From the NCBI GenBank assembly GCA_035771165.1, contig JAWNZC010000013.1, positions 2,066,501 through 2,130,500 of the forward strand: a stretch of DNA of 64,000 bases, in the 5' to 3' direction. Numbering within the stretch: the first letter of the stretch is position 1; the number at the start of each line of letters is the position of its first letter. This DNA comes from Paragorgia papillata (lineage: Eukaryota; Cnidaria; Anthozoa; Scleralcyonacea; Coralliidae). The position numbers were made by a program, and so were the translations under genes. The notes below the pieces were generated by a model. The model was not told the DNA's origin. It saw nothing but the letters and a program-made list of their open reading frames with translations, and searched no databases. Positions 37,101-45,962 of the stretch are shown one piece after another.

Positions 37101-38216
37101 TATTAATATTTAAATAGCACGGTTCAGTGATTGAACTGAAACGTTGCTATTGGACAATTCGTTCATTATACTAAAATACAATGTGTTCAGTGACCGTGCA
37201 CCGTGCACAAAAATGCATAAAGGCGAACAAAAAGATAGACCAAAGACTTTAGCTGAGTTTCCAGACCATATCTCGATTGCCATAGGCGGCGGAACCGGGG
37301 GGGCTAGGGGGCTAAAGCCCCCCCCCCAACTTTGTAAAAGTGGGAAAAAGGGGGGGCTGAGCCCCCCTGCCTTTGCGGCGAAGGTAGCGGTTATTATACG
37401 TTGAATATTTATACATCTTTGATATACAGCATTTTGAAAATTCCATATCACTGCAGGGTGACAATCCTGGTGAAAATCGTACCGTGTGATAGCTCAAAAC
37501 TCATTTCATGAAGTACTCCACGTATTAGCATTTGATGATTGCTGACCAGAAGTATTATGAATGAGCCATATCGAAATGCCAAAAATTAAGAAAGGCCGAA
37601 AAAAATGAAGAATAATGAAAAAATTTTTGTGGGCGGTAAAGGTTTTATAACGTTTAGGATTCTGTAAAATGTTCCCCCAAAACGCAGGAAATGCCATTTC
37701 AGAGACTCTAGATTTCAAAATTTTTCGGGGGGGCGTGCCCCCGGACCCCCCTAGAGGTTTCTTGCGCCTTCGGCGCTCGAAGTTCAGCCCCCCCAACCAA
37801 ATCTATCTTCCGCCGCCTATGTCGATTGCCTATGGTATACTCATGTATACATGTGCGATAATATGTGCGTTTGGTGTATTATATAACAGACATTTGGTAG
37901 ACATGCGTCAAGCTGCATGAATTCCTCAAAAACTATTGCTAAGCCTCAGACACAAGCCGAACGCTCTAACCATTGAGCTACTGGACCTCGGATGAAGAGT
38001 TAAAGGTTGCAAATTCATAGTGATATTGATGTGCTTCTAAGTAGTAGCATTTGCATATGCATGACATGTAGTTAATGTGGTTTTAGTGTTCCCATAGGCT
38101 TTACATTACAGTGTTAATTAAATAACTTTTACAATACCGATACTTCCAGCGCCATCATATGCTATGGTATGTGTAACCAACAGCAGGTATCCCACATATA
38201 TGATCCGGGAAGTCAT
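26302..38216 (-). CDS. Giant secreted vWA protein with Gly-, Gly/Pro- and Gly/His-rich domains and a basic tail
   Basis: Exons: 38216-38138 (signal peptide), 34863-34303 (vWA), 33953-32490 (Gly-rich plus vWA), 31696-31241 (Gly/Ala/Pro), 30677-28146 (Gly/His/Pro), 27668-27630 (microexon), 26594-26302 (basic tail and stop). All junctions are phase 1, and the summed length of 5424 bases is divisible by three (1807 residues). The Lys-rich exon at 35451-36544 lies in intron 1 and would end the protein early if included. The Gly/Ala/His domains recall load-bearing or cross-linked extracellular materials (silk flanks, byssus, Gly/His jaw proteins), a comparison of composition, not homology. The last codon could instead be a donor (ATG|GTATAC at about 26313), which would extend the gene. 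Confidence 0.65.
26745..27610. repeat. Minisatellite of ACTGTGTCAGTGACATGACA units with (CATAA)n
   Basis: Units alternate AACTGTGTCACTGACATGAT and CTGACATGACAGT; an (ACATA)n block lies at 26865-26935. It occupies the last intron of the second giant gene. Confidence 0.9.
27630..27668 (-). CDS. 39-base microexon before the basic tail
   Basis: The acceptor TTTAAAG and donor A|GTAAGT enclose 39 bases that read LAYSAPETTLPF in phase 1 and join the exons at 28146 and 26594 without breaking frame. Confidence 0.55.
27912..28100 (-). mobile_element. SINE family 2 copy in the intron before the microexon
   Basis: Same blocks as at 7983 (CTGGAGGACCCGGAGAAG, GCTGTGAGAGGCAGTG). A small internal CTCGAACACCCATTCTAG duplication is visible. 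Confidence 0.5.
28146..30677 (-). CDS. Gly/His/Pro-rich repeat exon
   Basis: It is 2532 bases, phase 1 at both ends, about 844 residues. Three sub-domains are visible. A His/Gly/Pro/Met-rich part holds three near-perfect tandem copies of a 36-residue unit (starting MSGTNHAPVQEPAYHAVGLP; 108-base period, about 29645-29985). A block of looser repeats carries LLPPGHIDSSVVP and DxPPLxP (about 28680-29500). A C-terminal part is GFGHGGFGFGHGG followed by His/Pro and poly-Pro (PKPKPPPPPPAAAPPPPPPP). His and Gly at this density are known from metal-hardened or pH-switching structural proteins such as polychaete jaws and byssus; applying that here is inference. Confidence 0.8.
30755..31140. repeat. 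(TTTG)n, GTGTCTGT, (TGTC)n, (TGCC)n microsatellite
   Basis: Pure short-unit blocks fill the intron between the Gly/His and Gly/Ala/Pro exons. Confidence 0.95.
31241..31696 (-). CDS. Gly/Ala/Pro-rich exon
   Basis: It is 456 bases, phase 1 in and out. About 95 residues repeat GGAPPGGAGGGPAGAGGGP. A hydrophobic Ala/Leu/Gly-rich segment follows (GGTMGALAALSALLGPNVGG, then LLGGAHQNLLAPVGPVTAA) and could form a helix or a self-associating patch. The acceptor is TTTTCAG and the donor GCAG|GTAAAA. Confidence 0.75.
31697..32489. other. Intron with tRNA-like fragments, no gene
   Basis: It contains GGCGCAGTGGTCGCGTCTGA (about 31890) and CGGGGCCGACTCCCCTAG repeats near 32400, probably SINE-derived. No open frame with coding character. 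Confidence 0.4.
32490..33953 (-). CDS. Gly-rich domain plus vWA domain b
   Basis: It is 1464 bases, phase 1 at both ends. The N-terminal 45 residues are ordinary (SNRPILPSQETGRGSYVYGN). About 260 residues then consist of Gly with Ala and Pro (GGGPGGGAGGGPGGAAGG repeats). The vWA fold follows: PIDVGLVVGGSKDPNF, ARVGLISVGPLAKMNFDL, GPGNTLGQALDIAK, ALAVITAGPSDDN and GVEIFAVGAV. The MIDAS is degenerate in the same way as in the vWA at 34303-34863. The donor is G|GTAATA. Putting the Gly-rich segment N-terminal to a vWA is the same order as in gene 1. Confidence 0.85.
33990..34060 (-). mobile_element. SINE family 2 fragment
   Basis: Only the CAGCGGTGGGAAGCAGTGCG and GCTTGTGCCACCC head part remains, in the intron between the two vWA exons. 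Confidence 0.4.
34303..34863 (-). CDS. vWA domain exon a of the second giant gene
   Basis: It is 561 bases, phase 1 at both ends. Landmarks are MDLVFVIGGSKDDNF, RVRVALVSYGSLSKMTFDL, GPGTETAQALDMVRL, VVVLITAGIWHDNA and GVEIYAVGVG. The first MIDAS loop reads GGSKD in place of DxSxS and the third reads TAG in place of TDG, so metal binding is probably lost. It resembles the vWA in the next exon more than those of gene 1. Confidence 0.85.
34951..35345. mobile_element. Foldback MITE in intron 1 of the second giant gene
   Basis: The ends TTTAGACGTCGC and GCGACGTCTAAA mirror each other, with GAGTCAAATC/GATTTGACTC next in. Confidence 0.5.
35451..36544 (-). CDS. Lys/Arg-rich tandem-repeat exon with its own stop
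   Basis: After a TTTTATAG acceptor in phase 1 it reads about 364 residues. Six tandem copies of a unit of about 40 residues contain KTAFVNSIKDKESEKEYDI and TRTQRRRKHSTPYNSSGKR. Copies differ by one or two Asn/Thr codons from AAT slippage. The frame ends at TAG (35451-35453), overlapping a perfect GTAAGT donor that would be phase 2, incompatible with the phase-1 acceptor at 34863. So it is either an alternative terminal exon giving a protein of about 390 residues with the signal peptide, or a cassette exon disturbed by a small indel. The units are dense in dibasic sites. Confidence 0.6.
36590..36710 (-). mobile_element. tRNA-Thr-like SINE head
   Basis: The minus strand has A box TAGCTCAGTTGG, an anticodon-loop-like CTAGTAA (AGT) and B box CGTTCAAATCC. 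The acceptor halves pair mostly, but the T stem does not, and a hairpin tail with CTCTACTT follows. A degenerate tRNA-Thr gene is the alternative. Confidence 0.45.
36728..36853. mobile_element. Short MITE
   Basis: Ends AAGCCGGTTTTACACTG and CAGTGGAAAACCGGCTTTA mirror each other around an AT-rich centre. Confidence 0.55.
37281..37821. mobile_element. Non-autonomous hAT-type element with 8-base target duplication
   Basis: TIRs CATAGGCGGCGGAA and TTCCGCCGCCTATG are flanked by TCGATTGC at 37273-37280 and 37822-37829. The inside has G- and C-runs but no transposase. Confidence 0.75.
37925..38045 (-). mobile_element. tRNA-derived SINE (family 1), decayed
   Basis: It keeps TAGCTCAATGGTTAGAGCG and the TAAAGGTTGCAAATTCATAG end of the family but lacks a normal B box. 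Confidence 0.5.
38138..38216 (-). CDS. Signal-peptide exon of the second giant vWA gene
   Basis: The ATG at 38216 encodes MTSRIIYVGYLLLVTHTIAY followed by DGAGSI, ending at a G|GTATTG donor in phase 1. Length (79 bases), leader sequence, donor and the 5' leader around the ATG match the start exon at 13239-13317, so the two giant genes share a duplicated 5' end. Confidence 0.75.
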
Positions 38217-38287
38217 ATGACCATTTCATTCAATCTAAAATAATATAGTCAGAGCAGACAGAGAATATAATATATTATGCAGGCATA

Positions 38288-38602
38288 GTTACCCTGGTCC
38301 CAGGGGTTCTACGCCGCCCGCTCCCCCCCCCCCCCCCCCTCCCCCGAATGCTGAATGCGGCGAGAGAACCTCGGGTCGAACTGGCCGTTTCTTTGATCGC
38401 TCCGATCCAATTAAGTCGCTAGGGTCAGATCTTGACCCATTTTCTGATTGGCTAAGAAATCTGTAAGGGGGGTTTAGATTGCTACAACATGAAAGTGAGA
38501 TTGGTGGCGTCTTCGACCAGAGGTTCTCTCGCCGCTTTCAGCATTCGGGGTGGCGGGGGGGAGGGGGGGGTGTGGCGTAGAACCTCTGGGACCAGGGTAA
38601 GG
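38288..38602. mobile_element. Foldback MITE with poly-C/poly-G arms
   Basis: Ends TACCCTGGTCCCAGGGGTTC and GAACCTCTGGGACCAGGGTA; an internal GAGAGAACCT/AGGTTCTCTC pair is also seen. Confidence 0.6.
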
Positions 38603-39071
38603 CATAGTAGAAAATTGACGTTTCGGGCCCTTCGTTCGAAACGTCAATATTTCGTCATCAAAAATTATTATTATTATTATTAAATACATATTTATTTATT
38701 TATTATTATTATTATTGTTATTGTTATTGTTATTGTTATTGTTATTGTTATTATTATTTAATATATATATTAATTTATTATACGGCTTCGTAATATCCTG
38801 AGTTCTGATTGGTATATATATATATTCGAACCACGATCCGTCTTTTTCCCGTTTTCATGACCACTGTCGTAAATTTCAAAGGTTTTCGCACTAATTTTGA
38901 TACAATAAATATCGAAAAGCTTGAAATAGCCATATACTAAACGATTTGTTAACCTCGTTTATACTCGGTCTGTACGAGAAAATATCAGATATCTCGCCTG
39001 CGGCTCGGTCCATATTGTCAAAGACCTTGGTCTGATATTTTTCCGTACAAACCTTGTTCTCGGTTAATAAT

Positions 39072-39460
39072 ATCTTAAGATAAGATAGGTTTATTGAAAA
39101 TCTTGGCAGTATAGAACTGAATTATGAGTACTTACAAAATATTTAAACACATAATAGCTAATTAAGATATATACATTCAATAATACATTACATAAGTTGA
39201 AATTAATTACCAGCTAACTACCTATATTTATATGTAACAAAGTTAGATAGTCTCAATGTCCTTGGCTAGGATATAAAGCAGTCAGTAGAGTTACCAGACC
39301 TTAAATTATAACCATGATTTATCTTAGTACTATTAGAATTAAGAAGTGTTTCAAGGGGCCAGAAGTTTTGTTCCTATCAATAAACTTTGCACATATTTCC
39401 GATCTCCTATCACTCAAGGAAATCAGTTTAGCTGCCTCAAGAGATCTTACTCTTTATATT
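39072..39460 (-). mobile_element. Candidate LINE 3' end, minus strand
   Basis: The minus strand carries CAATAAACC followed by TATCTTATCTT, a retroposon-like tail. The body is AT-rich with no coding sequence seen. Confidence 0.3.
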
Positions 39461-40555
39461 TAGATAAGTAACTATATATATATATGCTTCTATCATCTAG
39501 TGTATATCGTTGATGGATAGATCTCAGATATATACGAATGGTCATCTTAGAATGAAGATAAGAGCCCAACGAAACGTTTATTTCTATTTAAAGTTTATTT
39601 CTATTCAAATATTTTAATTAATATTGTCGTTATGGTTTTTACACGTTACAATTCTGAGCTGGGCTCTTATTTTCATTTTAAGACTACCTAAATGTCCATG
39701 TGTAGATATATCAGAGTATATGTCCGCCTATATATCCAATATTATTACACTTATTGGACTTGATACGGCCTATAATCTATATATGGCGTATGTAGTATAT
39801 GAATATACATCGTAACTGAGGGTAAGTCATTAGTTCGTAATTTATTCAGCCAAATGTTTTATGTTTGATATGACCTTTGCTTATCTTATTGATAACATAA
39901 CCCGCCCCACCTCCCTTGTTTTCGTACCTGATGGAGTATAAATCGCATTTGTTTACACCCCTTTTCTGAACCAAGACACGGCAGCCCTTCATGTTGCTAA
40001 ATTAAACGACGCTTTTAACGTGTATTTTGTTCTCCATTATAGAGTCGCGAGAGGGAACAAGTGTCTAAAATCAGCGACCCGTCTAAAATTACCCGCCGCT
40101 AAACCGAAAGCAACGTCATACTTGAAAGATGCATAGAGGTCCATTGCAGGAAAGGTAAAATCGTTTTTCACGCAGTAGTCTAGCTCTTATTCTAGTTTGT
40201 TTACTCGTGTAAGTCGATCTTTTTAGGCAATATTGTAAAAATGATTTACGGGTAACGTTTATACTAATTCTGTCCTATTTGGAATGGATTTTTCGTCTTT
40301 TTTTAGGTAGGTGATTTATTTCTGGGTAATAATAAATGAGTTACTGGTGCAAGACCGTGAAATTGAAATGTTTAACAATATATTTTCTTAATGATATTGA
40401 ACACCGTAATCTTGTCAGATATATACTACGTTAAACCGTTTAGTTAAGACTAAAACCAGCTCCATTATAATAAAAACAAACTAACTTTTCAGTTTACTAT
40501 TAAAACTATAGCTTGTCAGTTTACATAAAACTATAACGTGTATTTAACAAAAGTA
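39461..40555. other. AT-rich intergenic DNA, no gene seen
   Basis: No splice-supported frame or clear transposon ends. A few ATATATCAGAGT-like words recur at 39480-39790 but do not form a clear array. Confidence 0.4.
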
Positions 40556-40563
40556 GATTTAAC

Positions 40564-41135
40564 CAGTGCTGTAAAAGTTACATAATTTTTGTAACTAGTT
40601 ACAGTTACATCGTTAGAAAAATAACTAGTTACCGATAAAAGTTACAATGAAAAGAAACTAACTAGTTACAGTTACAGTTACAAAGTTACTTCAAAAATGT
40701 TGTAACTAGTTACAAAGTAACATTCCTTTGTCCGTGTTACTAGAATCAATGAAGCAATTACTGGTTTCTAGATGCCAGTACCATAATTATGTTTTTACAG
40801 CTAAATGCCTAAATAAGTAGTTGTCACTGAGCAGAAATAGTCAAATGTGTACATAATGTACCTTTATTATTATATCAAAACCATTTTTATCAAGAAAGAT
40901 TGACATCCTCAACTGAATATCAGTAACTATACTAGTCTCATTTTTTGAACCAAACATTGTAACTAGTTACAGTTCTTTAAAAAAGTAACTAGTTATAATT
41001 ACTTCTTCAAAAAGTAACTAGTTATATAGTTACAGTTACTTCTTCAGAAAAAGTAACTAGTTTCAGTTACAGTTACTTAAAAATGTAACTAGTTACTGTA
41101 ACTAGTTACTTGTAAGGACGTTACTCACAGCACTG
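40564..41135. mobile_element. Non-autonomous hAT element filled with GTAACTAGTTAC repeats
   Basis: TIRs CAGTGCTG and CAGCACTG are flanked by a perfect 8-base duplication GATTTAAC (40556-40563, 41136-41143). The inside consists largely of the palindromic unit AGTAACTAGTTACAGTTAC in both directions. Confidence 0.8.
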
Positions 41136-41183
41136 GATTTAACCAATTATTTAACTATATCGCCAAACTAAGTAACTACCTAA

Positions 41184-41339
41184 AAGCTCTTTTCCAGTCA
41201 TCGCAAAACTAGCCAGCTCGCAGTTCGCTGCGAATGTTTGCATCTAATTAAAAACAACTCGCAGATAAAAATTTTAATGAGATACAAGTATTCGCAGCAA
41301 GCTGCGAACTAGTTTCTGCGATGAGTGGAAAAGAGCCTT
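41184..41339. mobile_element. Short foldback MITE
   Basis: Ends with AGCTCTTTTCCAGTCATCGC and GCGATGAGTGGAAAAGAGCC plus an inner CAGTTCGCTGCGAA/TTCGCAGCAAGCTG pair. Confidence 0.6.
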
Positions 41340-41468
41340 AAGTTCTAATTCTGTTGGATTCAATTGCCAAGTGTTGCGCGCGCATCATTTTGGCGGGCTC
41401 CATTCGAAGCCATTAAGGGTGGATAGAGGTAGTTTACGGTTACGGTGGATCAAAACTCCGCTCTATTG

Positions 41469-41620
41469 TACATTAAAAACCCGCTAACAAGAACCTACAT
41501 TTTACCAAATCAGCCTGGGATAGGTTCTTATATTCTTATATATTCTTATATAAATAAATTCTTAATTTCAGCCTGAGGTTCTTAATAGTGGTAGGTTCTT
41601 GTTAGCGGGTGTTTACTGTA
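41469..41620. mobile_element. Tc1/mariner-like MITE
   Basis: TIRs of about 30 bases contain ACCCGCTAACAAGAACCTAC and its complement; TA at both ends is consistent with a TA target. Confidence 0.6.
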
Positions 41621-42332
41621 GTTCTTGTCTAGTTTCGAGAAGTTTACTTGTAACAATGTTATTTTGCTGATTTTTTCTCGCTTGTTTGCTATTGTTGGCT
41701 GTGAGTAGAGCCCACCAATTAAAGTGATGCGTGCGCAATACTTAAAAACTCGCTAATTCTGTTTTGATAATCTTTACTTATTATATATACACGAATCACA
41801 TGTTTGACACATGTGAGATGTGTGCAATCAGATGGGTAATATAAGATCCAAACTCTGCATATGAAATACATGTAAAATTTGTTTGTTCGTATGTGAATTA
41901 CATGTGGTCACTTGCGTACGGCCATGTAGAATTTTTTGAAGGGTAGTTTTAGCGCGTATAGTTTTATAACTTACTGGTTTTGATTTGTACATTTCATAAT
42001 ATGGATCACTTGTAAGACGATCTTTGCGCTATTTGGCAATTGAATAATTTCTAAACAGACTTTTCATGGGGTATCAAGATGGACTACGGAGTCATTTGAC
42101 AACCCTTGCATCGTAACAAAAGACACTGTACTGATTTGTTTCCAATCCAAATTTACTCAAAAATTGTCACACAAAGCTTTAAACAATATGTTTAGCGCTC
42201 GTTTTTTAATGATAATTAAGATAATGCTTTACAATAGAAAGCTATATCAGTGTATCCTGGTAGTATGTAGTGTATATATGAAGCTAGTCATCATGCAAAT
42301 GTTGATAAGCTATATATATTATGATCCATGAA

Positions 42333-42544
42333 TTATCCTGGAAAAGCGATGTCAACTGAACCTCCGTAGCTCGGGTTCCCGCCTGCAAGAAAAAATTGAC
42401 AAGACAAATGAAAAATCGTTCCCGCAACGGGAAGAATGAAGATGCATGTGGCCCATCTCGCGTGCCCGGCTTTTAATAATCTCACGCGCGCAACCACGCG
42501 GCGGCATAGCACACTTAGGGAGCGGGTACGAGGCAGACTCTACG

Positions 42545-42604
<60 letters not shown>

Positions 42605-42805
42605 ATATATATATAGAAGTACTATTTACAGAATGAGTGGCCGTTCTGATATCAGTGTCTGTAAATGTGATACAGAACTGATGTTTCATTAAACAGTTCT
42701 GTATCATATTTACAAACACTGATATCAGTTCTGTACCGGGGTAAACAGACATTGATTAAACCTTAATTTCGTTTGAATTTTCCTCATGAATTATTAATGA
42801 ATTTG

Positions 42806-42851
<46 letters not shown>

Positions 42852-44880
42852 TAGAGTATAGACTATATATACGTTATATGGTTAAGTTAGCCGTTTAGCA
42901 AAGTGTCTTTATACTTACCACCACCACCTCCTCCTCCTCCTTTCTTATCTTTACCACCAGCGTCGTTTTGTTTTTCGTCGATCTTTTTGCTTTCTCTTCG
43001 TTTTTCAAGAAGGGTTTCTCTCTTGTTATTTTTAATCGAATCTGTAAAAAGTAAGATAATATTCATTTACTTCATTTTACTTACCATTCTTTCAAAGTCG
43101 TCTCAGATTTGTCTCTACAACATCGTGGTTATAAAAACAGTGGGCTAAGTATGAGAGAGCTTACAGAATGGTTGCACCCACTCAGCCAATCCCGATCGAG
43201 TATTTCAACGCTCTATATTCCATAGTGTTTTGATTCATCAAGATTAGACATACTAGTCAGCTCTATATAGAGTCCACTGCAAAGATCTTTTGTTTTCTTT
43301 TGTCATAGCACAGTAAACTCTCTGTATAGAGCCACTAATGAATTCAATATAGAGTCACTACTGTAGTCTATAGAGCGTTTTCACTCACGTGATCGGTGGC
43401 CCCATTGGGGTGGTGAAACAATACGAAATATTTGAATAAGAAAGAGCTAATTCCCATACCGTACACCAATATGGCCGCCATTTCATTGTTTTGGTACACC
43501 AATATGGCCGCCGTGACGTCAGATGAAAACGCTCTATATAGAGTAAATTATCTGGTAAACGTGCTAGACGCAAAAAAACACCCACATTTATAGTTAAAAT
43601 TGAAACTTCTTCGTGGCCTTCTATCTATAATTCTCGGGACTCTATATTCCATAGACCATGCGTGACTATTCTCTAACTAGAATGGTGAACTTGACTAAAA
43701 GATAAAATACTGATGTTTTGAGTCGTAGTTCTTTATCAAAGTCCTACGATTTGAGTCAAGTAAATGCACCTGAACTGAAGTAATAGAAGCTTTAACCAAA
43801 CTCACTAAAGCCGTGTTTACACGGCCAAAATTTAAGCACGCTTAAGTTAAGCGTGCTTAAAATGCGCCACATTGGTGCGTTTACACGGTCATTTCATAAT
43901 CCCTTACTAAAACACGTACACCATTATTCAACATGGCGGACGAGCTATATTTTTGGTTTTGGAAACGTCGTATGGGTAGCGTGCGTCAAAGAACAACGGA
44001 AGACATCGGTACACGAGAAAGAGTAATAGCTAAAAGAAAGAAAGCAACAAAGGAACAAAGAATAGCGAGATGGAAGCTTCTACAGCAGGGCAAAAAAATG
44101 CATTTTATCGTATTAATAACACCGTATTAATAGCAAGCGTTTTTCAATCCCGTTGCGTTTACACGGCCAAGTTAAGCGCGATTAACTGATCGTGCTCAGT
44201 TTAATCCACCTCCTTGAGGTGATGCAAACTAATCGCGATCAATTTACGCCGATCTGTTTACACGGACATTTTAAGCCCACTTAAAGTCAGATGTGGCTCA
44301 GATCCCGCTTAAATTTTGGCCGTGTAAACAGGGCTTTAGTACTACAGTACTACAATAATAACAACAGATCACAACACATTACTAACAGAAAAAGATGAGT
44401 TTGATAAAGGGCTAGCGAACGGGGACACTTGGTCCCAACTATAGGCAAACCCCGTACTGAACTGAACTGAACTGAACGTTCAGCGGTTCATGCACTAAAC
44501 TAAACTGCACTGCATCGCTGCACCAAACTAAACTGAATTGAACTATCTAAACGGATTAACTACGTACTTAGTTACTTTTTTGACATTATATAATTTACAG
44601 ACGATAAAAGATTACTTTCGTACACAACAATTAATGTACTTATATATAAACCAGAATCTCATTGTACCAAAATTAATTTGTTTCTAAATATTATCAAAAA
44701 TAAGCAAATAAGATCAAACACTAAATAAACGAAATGTTTATCTTTATTTATATATACATGTAAAAAATATAAAAGATATTGTATAGATAAAAAAATATAA
44801 TATAAATAACCCAACTTACCACCGGCAACCACCAGCTCAATAATTGTAGCAAAAACAACTAATGTTGCTAAAATGTTCAT
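42333..44880 (-). CDS. Small secreted Lys- and Gly-rich protein, about 77 residues
   Basis: Exons 44880-44820, 43041-42919 and 42382-42333 join in phase 1 to 234 bases. Exon 1 is a clean signal peptide (MNILATLVVFATIIELVVAG) ending at G|GTAAGT. Exon 2 is charged (NNKRETLLEKRRESKKIDEK) and ends in a run of Gly. Exon 3 adds GGNPSYGGSVDIAFPG and a stop. The dibasic sites and a C-terminal Gly would suit a processed peptide, but a small matrix protein is equally possible. No family was recognised. Confidence 0.6.
42545..42615. repeat. (AT)n microsatellite
   Basis: Uninterrupted TA dinucleotides for about 55 bases; a second run is at 42808-42848. Both lie in the last intron of the small peptide gene. 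Confidence 0.9.
43369..43538. mobile_element. Short MITE
   Basis: TIRs TATAGAGCGTTTTCA and TGAAAACGCTCTATA, with a TATGGCCGCC direct repeat inside. Confidence 0.55.
43804..44340. mobile_element. Foldback element with an internal ORF
   Basis: TIRs with AAAGCCGTGTTTACACGGCC and the mirrored GGCCGTGTAAACAGGGCTTT surround further GTTTACACGG copies. An internal plus-strand ORF of 65 codons at 43933 is described separately. The element sits in intron 1 of the small peptide gene (42333-44880). Confidence 0.65.
43933..44130 (+). CDS. Small ORF inside a foldback element
   Basis: It reads 65 residues from ATG in a good context (ACATGGCGGAC): MADELYFWFWKRRMGSVRQR, then Lys/Arg-rich. It may be the remnant of a transposon-encoded or captured DNA-binding protein, but no family was recognised and it may not be expressed. 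Confidence 0.25.
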   Translation: MADELYFWFWKRRMGSVRQRTTEDIGTRERVIAKRKKATKEQRIARWKLLQQGKKMHFIVLITPY

Positions 44881-45962
44881 TTTGTAACACTCACAGCTTA
44901 CAAACTTGACTCAAAGTGTTCACTTTAAATTTATTGCTTTTTCAGAAATAAACAAAACAAAATAATACAAAACAAGAATTCAATTTAACTTGATCTCTCT
45001 TGCGCAAGTATTCCAGGCAGTTTATTAAAGTCAATTTCCGCTGTACTGAAAGACCGCCAAGTCGTACTGGTGTTTGTTGTTATTACCGTATTGAAAAATA
45101 TTTGGACTAGCGTTTGCCCTAAGAGTACTGGTGCTGATCTGCGAAATTATGTGTCACCAACATACTCAAAATATTCATTACATTTAAGAAAGAGAAACAA
45201 TTAAGGAACTATACGCCGACAGAAAAACGATTCGAACTCAAGGGGAACTCGAACGAACGCTGGAACTCACAGGCAGTATATAAAACGCTGCTTTCCAAAC
45301 AGAGTACGGCAGCTAGGATACCCAACTCTGCAGTTACTGCAGGATCGATCTACACAATTCTCACAGTTTACGTTGTGCACTAAAGCCTTGATTGTAACGA
45401 GCTTGCAGAGAAGAAGTTTTAACAATGGTGTTACTTGATGAAGTTGCTCAAGCTTGTTGTCGACCTTGTCAGTAGCAACTTGTTACAAACAATGCTGCGG
45501 CAAGTAGTTGGGGCAATCTGCGGCAAGCTTGTTGATTACAATAACTTGTTACAAACTCGCGAACAACTTGTTGCAGGGGTGTCTCAAACAAACTGGAGCA
45601 GGCGGTACGAATGGATTGTGGTCTCAGATGGTTGACAAAAGCTATCAGCGGACTTCGTTTTTACGTGTGTACTACAAACACTCAGCGATTTTAATAAAGT
45701 CCCAGAAAAGTACATTTTACCTTCGGACGTCGCACGTGCGATAGACGCACATTGCACAGTACGCTTGTTATACACGTTGATTTTGCTTGTCGAGAAATAA
45801 ATTAACGTTCAGTTAGACGCAGGTGTCCTATTCATCTCGTCAAACTGTCCTAAATCGAAACCGTTCATCCTCCTGGAACTGAATATTTCAACTAGCCTAA
45901 AAGCTGCAACGAATACACTGACTTGGAGCATATAGACTAAACAATTGCCACTTTGGTATCGG
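44881..45962. promoter_or_regulatory. Shared upstream region of two divergent genes
   Basis: The small peptide gene starts at 44880 on minus and the vWA-ShKT gene at 45963 on plus, so their promoters must lie in or near this 1.1 kb unless 5' exons are further away. A CAACTTGTTACAAAC-type inverted repeat fills 45440-45600. No convincing TATA box was picked. Confidence 0.3.
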
